Shown here: positions 6,961 through 13,339 of the stretch, one piece after another | Layout: each line of letters starts with the position of its first letter | How positions within the stretch are numbered: the first letter of the stretch is position 1 | Assembly (NCBI GenBank): GCA_910583815.1 | Contig: CAJTZB010000029.1 | Coordinates: forward strand, 1 to 17,013 | Direction of reading: 5' to 3' | DNA from: an uncultured Lachnospiraceae bacterium | Lineage (GTDB): Bacteria; Bacillota; Clostridia; Lachnospirales; Lachnospiraceae | Length of the DNA: 17,013 nucleotides | Program-made: the position numbers and the translations under genes | Notes under the pieces: model-generated | Told to the model about the DNA's origin: nothing | Databases searched by the model: none | Seen by the model: only the letters and a program-made list of their open reading frames with translations

Positions 6961-7662
6961 ATGGGAAATATAATAGAGCAGTTATTTGGAATTTCAGCAG
7001 ATACCAGCATTACAATAAAAGAGACCGTGGTTTGCATGCTGTTTGCTGTCGTGCTTGGCCTTATCATTAGCGGGGTTTATGCGGCAGTGACCAAAAAAGA
7101 GAGCCGCAGCAACGGTTTTTTCTTAAGCCTTGTGATGCTTCCTGCAATTGTAGCTGTAGTTATTATTTTGATTGGAAGCAATGTAGCGAGGGCGTTTTCG
7201 ATTGCAGGCGTATTTCAGCTTGTGCGCTTCCGCAGTGCGCCGGGCGAGAGCAAAGATATTTCGCTTGTTTTTCTGGCGATGGCGGCAGGGCTTTCGGCAG
7301 GACTTGGGTACCTGACGCTTTCCTTTGCTATTACAGTAACACTGGCAGCTGTTATTTTGACTGTACATAAGCTTGGCAGTAAGGTACTTCATACGGAATA
7401 CAGGCAGCTGAGGCTTCTGATTCCGGAGGATATGGATTATGTCGGCGTATTTGACGACCTGTTTGAAGAATACACGACAAAAGCAGAGCTGTTTAAAATC
7501 AAAACAACGGATATGGGAACGTTGTATGAACTGACCTATCGTATTGTGCTGAAAGTAAGAGGGAAGGAAAAAGAACTGATGGATGCAATCCGCTGCCGCA
7601 ATGGGAATCTGACAGTGATGTTAAGTGCATTGGAACCAAAAATCAAGGAGGAGCAGTTTTAA
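6961..7662 (+). CDS. DUF4956 family membrane protein
   Basis: This is an integral membrane protein of 233 residues with the DUF4956 pattern: hydrophobic helices at ~23-43 and ~54-72, the signature VARAFSIAGVFQLVRFRSAPGESKD region (75-99, with its conserved FR.R central motif), two further helices (~102-136), and a cytoplasmic C-terminal domain of about 90 residues (YRIVLKVRGKEKELMDAIR) resembling a small ferredoxin-like fold. DUF4956 is commonly encoded beside VTC-type polyphosphate polymerases, as here. The biochemical role is unknown; a membrane anchor or polyphosphate translocation partner is a reasonable inference. GAGAGGAA lies upstream of ATG 6961. Its stop codon lies inside the loop of the downstream terminator. 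Confidence 0.88.
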   Translation: MGNIIEQLFGISADTSITIKETVVCMLFAVVLGLIISGVYAAVTKKESRSNGFFLSLVMLPAIVAVVIILIGSNVARAFSIAGVFQLVRFRSAPGESKDISLVFLAMAAGLSAGLGYLTLSFAITVTLAAVILTVHKLGSKVLHTEYRQLRLLIPEDMDYVGVFDDLFEEYTTKAELFKIKTTDMGTLYELTYRIVLKVRGKEKELMDAIRCRNGNLTVMLSALEPKIKEEQF

Positions 7663-7685
7663 TGCTCCTCTGGCAGATTATTTTT
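7647..7685. terminator. Shared two-way terminator between convergent genes
   Basis: GGAGGAGCA (7647-7655) pairs with TGCTCCTCT (7663-7671), 9 bp with one G-U, around a 7-base loop that contains the DUF4956 TAA (7660-7662). On the plus strand GGCAGATTATTTTT follows; on the minus strand, past the methyltransferase stop at 7678, the hairpin is followed by TTGATTTTTGG. Both directions are plausible. Confidence 0.7.
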
Positions 7686-9087
7686 CAGATATGCACAGAT
7701 ACTCTCCCATCCACTGCAAAATCTCATTTTCAAACGGAAAAGTATCCGTCTTAGGCGCAGGCAGCTCCCCATAGATTTCTTTCGTTTCCGTGGAAGAATA
7801 GCCTGTCTCCCTGCATACAGCTTCCCACTCCTTTATGTCAAAAAGCTTTTCGTGCAAAGAATAGCTTTCATTTAGGGAATAGTATAGATGTTCCCATTTT
7901 TTCGTATTCTCTGAATTATGGTTTCCGACAATGCTGATATTATATACAGCATGGCCTCCCTGCTTCAGCACCCGGTATGCTTCATGGAAACCCTCCATCA
8001 TTTTGGACTGCATGCTCTCGAACCCGGCATTGGAGACCACCATATCGATACAGCCGTCCCGGATGGGCAGATGGGCGCAGTCGCATGCCAGACAGGCAAT
8101 GTCCACATAAGGGTTCAACATCTCTTCGGTAAAATATCTCCTGTTATATTTGAGAATGCGGTGAGAGACATCCGTCATGATTACCAGACAAGGCCAGTTG
8201 ATGCGCTGCAGGTCGTATTTCAGGCCATTGCAGGTGCCACAGGCAATGTCGAGGATGACTCGCGGGCGAAACTTTTTCACAGCCTGCCAGCGTACTTCGC
8301 TGCAGGGAACCGTCCCCATCTGATAGCGCGGATTTCCCGGATGGCGCTGTTCTTTGAGGTAATCCTGATAATTTTTCATATACAGCGACCAGAGTTCTCC
8401 GGGAATCTCGTGGGAACCAAAATATACGACACCATCTGTCACATGATAGTGATGCCCATTCTTGCAGGAAAAAGAGATTACAGTTCCGTTCCCATTTTCA
8501 ATCACTAACTTTTCTCCGCATTCCGGGCAGCATATCAGTTCAGCCACCCGCCGCAGCCCCGGCTCTGTATTGCCCATCATTTCCCCCAGAGCCTTTGCAA
8601 AATATGGTGTTGTCTCTCGTAGCGTGTTTTCCCCGACTATACTGATGGGAATGGAGACCTTTTTCTCATCCCGAAATGTTCCTTCCTCCGTTCTCACAAC
8701 ACCTGCCTGAACCGACAGTTCCAGATTCCCTCTGGACAGGTCTCTCGCAATGTTTCCAAGCTCTGTGTCGGTGCAGTAGGTGGCAAGGCTATGCAATAGC
8801 CTGCGCCTTTCGGCATCGGGAAAGAGTGCTTCCACACCGGCGGGGAGTTCTTTCTGGATACTTTTTTGTGCAAACAGCAAATCCCCTTCCACGATGCTGT
8901 CTATGGTCATATGAAAAAGCCACGCCAGCTCACAGAACATGTCAATGTCCGGCAGATTTTTTCCGCCTTCCCATTTGCTGACCGCTTGGGCGCTGACCCC
9001 TAGCTTATCTGCCAGTGCCTGCTGTGATAAACCTGCTTTTTTACGCAGGGTTGCTATCCTGATTCCTATCTGCTCCCGATCAATCAT
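7678..9087 (-). CDS. HTH-XRE / zinc-ribbon / SAM-dependent methyltransferase fusion
   Basis: A 469-residue protein with three recognisable parts. Residues ~7-62 are an XRE/Cro helix-turn-helix (IATLRKKAGLSQQALADKLG, then VSAQAVSKWEGGKNLPD). After an unassigned middle region (~75-180) comes a zinc-ribbon-like module: Cys187-x2-Cys190 and Cys208 with His212/His215, followed by VTDGVVYFG as in Trm112- or RlmA-like fingers. Residues ~275-400 are a class I methyltransferase: motif I ILDIACGTCNG (278-288), LPIRDGCIDMVVSNAGFE (340-357) and YRVLKQGGHAVYN (371-383). Substrate and DNA target are unknown; it could be a DNA-binding sensor with enzymatic output. ATG 9087 has GGAGG six bases upstream; an extended frame to 9237 reads through the promoter and is not used. 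It converges on the DUF4956 gene. Confidence 0.85.
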   Translation of the reverse strand: MIDREQIGIRIATLRKKAGLSQQALADKLGVSAQAVSKWEGGKNLPDIDMFCELAWLFHMTIDSIVEGDLLFAQKSIQKELPAGVEALFPDAERRRLLHSLATYCTDTELGNIARDLSRGNLELSVQAGVVRTEEGTFRDEKKVSIPISIVGENTLRETTPYFAKALGEMMGNTEPGLRRVAELICCPECGEKLVIENGNGTVISFSCKNGHHYHVTDGVVYFGSHEIPGELWSLYMKNYQDYLKEQRHPGNPRYQMGTVPCSEVRWQAVKKFRPRVILDIACGTCNGLKYDLQRINWPCLVIMTDVSHRILKYNRRYFTEEMLNPYVDIACLACDCAHLPIRDGCIDMVVSNAGFESMQSKMMEGFHEAYRVLKQGGHAVYNISIVGNHNSENTKKWEHLYYSLNESYSLHEKLFDIKEWEAVCRETGYSSTETKEIYGELPAPKTDTFPFENEILQWMGEYLCISEK

Positions 9088-9138
9088 CTTAATCCTCCAT
9101 TCTGCGTTGCTTTTCTGCGCCATGTCTTGACTAAGGAT

Positions 9139-9167
9139 ATTATAGGGAAAAAAGAGAAAAGCTGCAA
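9139..9167 (-). promoter_or_regulatory. Promoter for the HTH-methyltransferase gene
   Basis: Read on the minus strand: TTGCAG (9167-9162), a 17-base spacer and a perfect TATAAT (9144-9139). About 50 bases before the start codon. The HTH domain makes autoregulation here plausible, but no clear dyad overlaps the -10. Confidence 0.55.
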
Positions 9168-9293
9168 GGAAGCGAAAGTTGATATTTCTCACTCTGGATT
9201 CAACCGGGAAGATAGTTGTTAGTGCAGTTTTTGTCAAGTGACGGTATTTTCTCTTTTTTAAAATTGATTCCTATGCCTCAATTTTTGTTGTAA

Positions 9294-9322
9294 TTGACAG
9301 TTAAGGAAAGATATGATATTTT
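9294..9322 (+). promoter_or_regulatory. Promoter for the MotA/FliG-like gene
   Basis: Consensus TTGACA (9294-9299), a 17-base spacer ending in TGA, and TATTTT (9317-9322): a perfect -35 with an extended, weaker -10. Predicted start near 9329, about 68 bases before ATG 9397. Confidence 0.6.
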
Positions 9323-9396
9323 CTGTTATAGAATGAGATAAAAAATAAGATTAAAATTATATAAGGGAGTCGGTATTTTAAATGGAGGATTGGAGT

Positions 9397-10053
9397 ATGG
9401 GGAAAGAAGTTAATATTGCAGTTGTGCTTATTAGAGCATACAAGGTATCGCAACAACAAGGACTTTTAGCTCTTCGTGAATTTGATTTTAAGTTTGAAGA
9501 ACTGAAGTGGATGGCAGATAAAATGTTTGATTTATTGCATAAAAATATTCATATTAGTCAGGCATACGAGATTCTGCAGAATTATAGAAAAGATTTTAAA
9601 GAGGAAAGCATACATAAATTAATTGTAAGCGGTCTTATGTGTATCTTTGATGGACAAAATATAAATTATTTGATAGAATTATTGGCTTCTATTTTGGAAG
9701 AAAATAACAGAGATAAGTTTATGGAAGAGATAAAAGGAATTGTAAAAAATGATACTGATACTATAGCAGAGATAAAGAAAAAGTATTTAGAGAAAGAGCC
9801 ATTTTCAATAAATACGGACATACCATTAGAAAGTTTATTATCTAGTGTAAAGATGAAAAAAGCATTAGAAAAGATGACTGGCAAAGAAATAAAAGGTATT
9901 TTAATTGGAATGTCTGGCGAAAGTGCGGAAAAAGTTATGGATTTCATAGATGAATATGAATTAAAGCTGATAGATGAAGAATCATATGAAGATATAGATG
10001 AACAATATATCATCAATGCAAAAAATAAGTTTATTGCTTGTATTAATGAATGA
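9397..10053 (+). CDS. Hypothetical soluble protein resembling MotA cytoplasmic region plus FliG C-terminal domain
   Basis: This gene is not recognised as a known family with certainty. The 218-residue product has no membrane segment. The N-terminal half has QGLLALREF (21-29) and LIVSGLMCIFDGQNINYLIELLASILEE (75-102), echoing the MotA stator pattern in which GLLALE is followed by a GLQLVVDGTDPELV-type helix, though the two motifs are further apart than in MotA. The C-terminal half, PLESLLSSVKMKKALEKMT then EIKGILIGMSGESAEKVMDFI (143-184) and a closing NAKNKF helix (208-212), follows the spacing of the FliG torque-ring domain (FEDI, then IQ.VLR, LA.ALKGAS.E..EKI, EEAQ). The similarity is by eye. 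GGAGG (9384-9388) lies eight bases before ATG 9397, which was preferred to ATG 9382. The gene is strongly AT-rich and isolated between two promoters, suggesting transfer. Confidence 0.75.
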   Translation: MGKEVNIAVVLIRAYKVSQQQGLLALREFDFKFEELKWMADKMFDLLHKNIHISQAYEILQNYRKDFKEESIHKLIVSGLMCIFDGQNINYLIELLASILEENNRDKFMEEIKGIVKNDTDTIAEIKKKYLEKEPFSINTDIPLESLLSSVKMKKALEKMTGKEIKGILIGMSGESAEKVMDFIDEYELKLIDEESYEDIDEQYIINAKNKFIACINE

Positions 10054-10116
10054 ATTTCTAATGTCAGAGCTTTCATGATAATTCGTGCGCAGTATATGGC
10101 AAATTGTGCGTCAGGG

Positions 10117-10145
10117 TTTACTTTTTTGTGTCAGTGTGCTATAAA
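10117..10145 (+). promoter_or_regulatory. Promoter for dapF-dapL
   Basis: TTTACT (10117-10122), a 17-base spacer and TATAAA (10140-10145) preceded by TGC, giving an extended -10. Predicted start near 10152. Confidence 0.6.
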
Positions 10146-10163
10146 ATAGAAGATGGTATCTGT

Positions 10164-10179
10164 GCATAGACGTCTATGC
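10164..10179. promoter_or_regulatory. 16-bp perfect palindrome in the dapF leader
   Basis: GCATAGACGTCTATGC is its own reverse complement. It sits about 20 bases past the -10 and 31 bases before the dapF ATG, where a repressor operator would block early transcription; as RNA it would form a short hairpin with a poor loop, so a DNA operator is the better guess. No lysine riboswitch-like leader fits in this short space. Confidence 0.45.
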
Positions 10180-10210
10180 TTGGATGCTGCACGCAGACTG
10201 GGAGGGACTT

Positions 10211-11038
10211 ATGAAATTCACGAAAATGCATGGCTGTGGCAATGATTATGTATATGTAAACTGTTTAGAAGAGATAATAGAACATCCGGGGGAGCTTGCC
10301 ATAAAGGTAAGCGACAGGCACTTTGGCGTCGGTTCGGACGGCCTGATTTTAATCGGTCCATCTGAGGCGGCGGATTTTTGCATGCATATGTATAACGCAG
10401 ATGGTTCTGAGGCGCAGATGTGCGGAAACGGCATCCGCTGCGTAGCAAAATATGTGTATGACTATGGCCTGACGGATAAGGAACAGGTGACAGTAGAAAC
10501 GCTTGCAGGGGTCAAGACATTAAAGCTGTCAGTGGAAAACGGAATGGTTTCGGCAGTTACTGTAGATATGGGAGTGCCGGTGACTGAGCCAAAGCAGATT
10601 CCGGTACTTGCAGAGGGAGAGGCGGTCATTGCAAAGCCGCTTGCCGTTTTGGGAAAGGAATATGAAATTACCTGTGTCTCGATGGGAAATCCGCATGCGG
10701 TCACATTCGTTCCTGATACACAGTCACTTGATCTTGAGAGTATCGGACCGGAATTTGAGCATCATGCATGGTTCCCGGAGCGCACCAATACGGAATTTGT
10801 TCAAGTAGTTGACAGGAATACAATTCATATGCGTGTCTGGGAGCGCGGAAGCGGGGAAACGCTTGCCTGCGGCACGGGAGCCTGTGCAAGTGCCTATGCC
10901 TGTATTCTAAATGGAAAAACAGAAGATGAGGTAACGGTACAGCTGCTTGGCGGAAGCTTAAGAATCCGTTATGACAGGGAGAGCGGACATATTTTTATGA
11001 CAGGGCCCGCGGTTAAAGTATTTGACGGAGAGCTGTAA
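10211..11038 (+). CDS. dapF: Diaminopimelate epimerase
   Basis: This enzyme converts LL-diaminopimelate to meso-diaminopimelate without a cofactor, using two cysteines. It supplies peptidoglycan cross-links and lysine. Seen: N-terminal MKFTKMHGCGNDYVYV (1-16), NADGSEAQMCGNGIRC (62-77) with catalytic Cys71, MGNPHAV (158-164), ERTNTEFV (190-197) and SGETLACGTGACASA (214-228) with catalytic Cys220. Both catalytic cysteines and the substrate-binding Asn/Glu residues are present, so it should be active. The length of 275 is typical. ATG 10211 has GGGAGGG immediately upstream; a frame extension to 10184 adds nothing family-like. The gene is followed by dapL after 39 bases, forming a two-gene operon for consecutive pathway steps. 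Confidence 0.98.
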   Translation: MKFTKMHGCGNDYVYVNCLEEIIEHPGELAIKVSDRHFGVGSDGLILIGPSEAADFCMHMYNADGSEAQMCGNGIRCVAKYVYDYGLTDKEQVTVETLAGVKTLKLSVENGMVSAVTVDMGVPVTEPKQIPVLAEGEAVIAKPLAVLGKEYEITCVSMGNPHAVTFVPDTQSLDLESIGPEFEHHAWFPERTNTEFVQVVDRNTIHMRVWERGSGETLACGTGACASAYACILNGKTEDEVTVQLLGGSLRIRYDRESGHIFMTGPAVKVFDGEL

Positions 11039-11077
11039 CAGCGTTCTTATAAAGATAGAAGACGAAGGAGAGAGAAT

Positions 11078-12301
11078 ATGTTTAAAGTAAATGAAAACTA
11101 TTTAAAATTGCCGGGAAGCTATTTGTTTTCTACGATTGCCAAAAAAGTAAATGCATACACGGCAGAGCATCCGGAGGCAAATATTATCCGTCTTGGCATT
11201 GGAGATGTGACGCTGCCTTTAGCGCCGGCGGTGATTGCGGCAATGCACAAGGCAACAGATGAAATGGGCGCAAAAGAGACGTTCCACGGTTATGCCCCGG
11301 ATTTGGGCTATGAATTCTTAAGAAGCGCGATCGCAGAGCATGACTATAAAAAAAGGGGCGTTTCCATTGCATTAGATGAAATATTTATCAGTGACGGAGC
11401 AAAGAGCGATTCCGGCAATATCGGCGATATTTTTGCAACAGATAATAAGATTGCAGTCTGCGACCCGGTCTACCCGGTATACGTGGATACTAATGTTATG
11501 GCAGGCAGGACTGGAGAATATGAGGAAGCAGCACAGCGTTTTGGAAATGTGATTTATATGCCATGTACTGCGGAAACTGATTTTGCTCCAGAACTTCCAA
11601 AAGAGACACCGGACATTATTTATTTATGTTTCCCAAACAATCCGACAGGAGCTACGATTCCGAAGACAGAGCTTCAGAAGTGGGTAGACTATGCAAATGC
11701 AAACAGGGCAGTCATCATTTATGATGCAGCTTATGAAGCATATGTTTCGGAAGAAGATGTAGCACATACAATTTATGAATGTGACGGTGCAAAAACCTGT
11801 GCGATTGAGCTTCGCAGCTTTTCCAAAAATGCCGGATTTACCGGAAACCGTCTTGGCTTTACAGTGATTCCGAAGGAGCTGGCTTTTGATGGCGTGTCGC
11901 TTAACAGTTTATGGGCAAGACGTCACGGCACAAAATTCAACGGCGCGCCATACGTGATTCAGAGAGCCGGTGAAGCAGTGTATACATCAGAAGGACAGAA
12001 ACAGACAAAGGAACAGATTGCGTACTATATGAACAATGCAAAAGTAATCCGTGAAGGTCTTACGGCGGCAGGCTACAGCGTATCCGGCGGCATCAATGCT
12101 CCTTATATCTGGCTTAAGACACCAGAGCATATGACTTCATGGGAATTCTTTGACTATTTATTAGAGACGGCACATATCGTCGGTACGCCTGGTTCCGGCT
12201 TCGGGCCAAGCGGCGAGGGCTATTTCCGGCTGACTGCATTTGGAACCTATGAGAATTCCGTGGAGGCAATGAAGAGGATTCAGGAATTATGCCGGGGGTA
12301 A
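11078..12301 (+). CDS. dapL: LL-diaminopimelate aminotransferase
   Basis: A PLP enzyme that converts tetrahydrodipicolinate directly to LL-diaminopimelate with glutamate as amino donor, bypassing the succinylase and acetylase routes; its product is the DapF substrate. Seen: N-terminal MFKVNENYLKLPGSYLF, IRLGIGDVTLPL (37-48), GAKETFHGYAPDLGYEFLR (64-82), FISDGAKSDSGNI (103-115), CFPNNPTGA (184-192), IIYDAAYEAY (213-222) and the PLP-lysine motif SFSKNAGFTGNRLG (247-260) with Lys250. The length of 407 matches the bacterial DapL family. GAAGGAGAG precedes ATG 11078. The motifs AKSD and GFTGNRLG distinguish it from general aspartate aminotransferases. No clear terminator follows; a weak promoter for the next gene lies downstream. 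Confidence 0.97.
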   Translation: MFKVNENYLKLPGSYLFSTIAKKVNAYTAEHPEANIIRLGIGDVTLPLAPAVIAAMHKATDEMGAKETFHGYAPDLGYEFLRSAIAEHDYKKRGVSIALDEIFISDGAKSDSGNIGDIFATDNKIAVCDPVYPVYVDTNVMAGRTGEYEEAAQRFGNVIYMPCTAETDFAPELPKETPDIIYLCFPNNPTGATIPKTELQKWVDYANANRAVIIYDAAYEAYVSEEDVAHTIYECDGAKTCAIELRSFSKNAGFTGNRLGFTVIPKELAFDGVSLNSLWARRHGTKFNGAPYVIQRAGEAVYTSEGQKQTKEQIAYYMNNAKVIREGLTAAGYSVSGGINAPYIWLKTPEHMTSWEFFDYLLETAHIVGTPGSGFGPSGEGYFRLTAFGTYENSVEAMKRIQELCRG

Positions 12302-12331
12302 GGCAGGCAGTTTGCCATATGAAACTATAGC

Positions 12332-12360
12332 TTGCCGAATTCCTATATCAGTGCTAATAT
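12332..12360 (+). promoter_or_regulatory. Possible promoter for the CxxC membrane protein
   Basis: TTGCCG (12332-12337), a 17-base spacer ending in TGC, and TAATAT (12355-12360). Both boxes are four of six to consensus, with an extended -10. Confidence 0.4.
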
Positions 12361-12396
12361 TAATTTGAATATAAAGTTACAGAAGGAGAGTTTTAC

Positions 12397-12975
12397 ATGA
12401 GCAGTTATTACAAACACACAAAAACAGAGAGCGTTGATGTACCATATTCTTTTTGCTGCGAGCAGTGCATGAAAGACAGCGGGCCATTGAAGGCAACGGT
12501 TTCCGGCGTGGAAGCGACAGTCAACAGTAATTTCAAAACGCTGAATGAAAAGCAGCAGAAGAAATTAAATGAGCTGGCTCATACATATCTTGTGAAGGAA
12601 GTCAAGGAGACTTACCGCAATGTTACAGAAAAACAAATCTACTCCAAATCTTTTAAGGACGAATGCCCTCATTGCCATAAGCCTCAGTCTTGGGCAGTCA
12701 GCGGCCTAAAAGACGGAATGTTCATTACACCGATTGCATTTGTCGTTGTTGGACTTATCCTTGGTGCAGGATGCTATTTCTTTACCGAAGTGGCGAACCG
12801 CATGATGATTGCTCTTATTTTAGGAGGAATCTGTTTTGCATTGGCAGCAGGCAGCCTGCTCTTAAGCATAATTAAAATTCAGCAGAAAAAGAAGCAGACC
12901 GCTTCTGTTACCCAGAAAAATGTTCCTGTAATTGACTGGGGAGCTGTGAAATATATTCTGTTGGAAGAAAAGTAA
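12397..12975 (+). CDS. Unrecognised two-helix membrane protein with paired CxxC motifs
   Basis: The function is not recognised. The 192-residue protein has a soluble N-terminal part carrying Cys21-x2-Cys24 and Cys90-x2-Cys93 (CPHC), consistent with a split zinc ribbon in which about 65 residues (~25-89, mostly helical and charged) are inserted between the two knuckles. Two hydrophobic helices follow at ~110-130 and ~136-160, then a basic stop (KIQQKKKQ, 160-167) and a short tail. Membrane-tethered zinc ribbons are common small proteins in Clostridia, but no specific family can be named. GAAGGAGAG precedes ATG 12397. A terminator follows the gene. It is probably transcribed from its own promoter at 12332, possibly with read-through from dapL. 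Confidence 0.8.
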   Translation: MSSYYKHTKTESVDVPYSFCCEQCMKDSGPLKATVSGVEATVNSNFKTLNEKQQKKLNELAHTYLVKEVKETYRNVTEKQIYSKSFKDECPHCHKPQSWAVSGLKDGMFITPIAFVVVGLILGAGCYFFTEVANRMMIALILGGICFALAAGSLLLSIIKIQQKKKQTASVTQKNVPVIDWGAVKYILLEEK

Positions 12976-13010
12976 AAGAGGAAATGGTAGCGTTATAAAC
13001 CAGCGCGATA

Positions 13011-13054
13011 GAAAGAGAGGGCAGTGAACACAGGCTGCTCTCTTTTGCTGTTTT
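13011..13054 (+). terminator. Terminator after the CxxC protein, directly upstream of a small ORF
   Basis: AAAGAGAGGGCAG (13012-13024) pairs with CTGCTCTCTTTT (13035-13046) apart from one bulged G, around a 10-base loop; TTTTGCTGTTTT follows. The T-tract runs straight into the ribosome binding site of the next small ORF. Confidence 0.65.
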
Positions 13055-13067
13055 AGAGGAGGATTGT

Positions 13068-13160
13068 ATGGGGAAAGGTGCTGACAGAAATAAGCTGTGC
13101 CGATGCGGAAGTGGGAAAAAGTTAAAAAATTGCAACTGCAAGCTGGGCAAGCTTGATTAG
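13068..13160 (+). CDS. 30-residue SEC-C motif microprotein
   Basis: A short ORF beginning MGKGADRNKLCRCGSGKK and continuing LKNCNCKLGKLD. The centre, CRCGSGKKLKNCNC (residues 11-24), is a near-complete SEC-C zinc-binding motif (C-x-C-GSGKK-x3-C), the element found at the C-terminus of SecA and in many small proteins; the usual final CC or CH is CNC here. Translation is supported by an excellent AGAGGAGG (13055-13062) five bases before the ATG. The rest is basic, with six other Lys residues, so nucleic-acid, ribosome or SecB-like binding is conceivable. It is not a SecA fragment: nothing upstream in frame resembles SecA. It sits just after a terminator, so its expression may depend on read-through. 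Confidence 0.7.
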   Translation: MGKGADRNKLCRCGSGKKLKNCNCKLGKLD

Positions 13161-13270
13161 GCTTTCCCAAAAGGCAGTGCCATTGGATAAAAGAGGCTGA
13201 AAAAAAGAGGCATATATAAGGAAATACTATTTGTTAAGAAAAATTTAAGTATGTTGCGGAAATTCTTCTA

Positions 13271-13298
13271 TTGATAATATTGAGATATATGATACACT
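13271..13298 (+). promoter_or_regulatory. Promoter for the LD-carboxypeptidase / LTA-synthase-like pair
   Basis: TTGATA (13271-13276), a 16-base spacer ending in TGA, and TACACT (13293-13298): five of six at -35 with an extended -10. Predicted start near 13305, about 35 bases before ATG 13340. Confidence 0.55.
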
Positions 13299-13339
13299 GA
13301 ACGTTAGTAGAGAAGTGTCGGAAGAAAGGACAAAATAGT

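Larger units (their letters stand above)
9088..9396. promoter_or_regulatory. Divergent intergenic region with an inverted repeat
   Basis: The roughly 310-base region separates two divergent genes. It holds a minus-strand promoter (9139-9167), a plus-strand promoter (9294-9322) and an inverted repeat AAAATTGA (9260-9267) / TCAATTTT (9278-9285) with a 10-base loop, ending just before the plus -35. The repeat could be an operator for the HTH protein. No further coding sequence was seen. Confidence 0.4.

Noticed and set aside
7918..8508. Plus-strand open frame of ~196 codons opposite the methyltransferase gene
   Set aside because: The minus-strand protein has clear HTH and methyltransferase motifs through this region; the plus frame has no Shine-Dalgarno and a random composition.
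9088..9237. 50-residue N-terminal extension of the HTH-methyltransferase
   Set aside because: It would run through the TATAAT promoter; the ATG at 9087 has a perfect GGAGG and begins just before the HTH domain.
10152..10210. Lysine riboswitch in the dapF leader
   Set aside because: The leader is about 60 bases, far shorter than the lysine riboswitch, and none of its conserved elements were seen.
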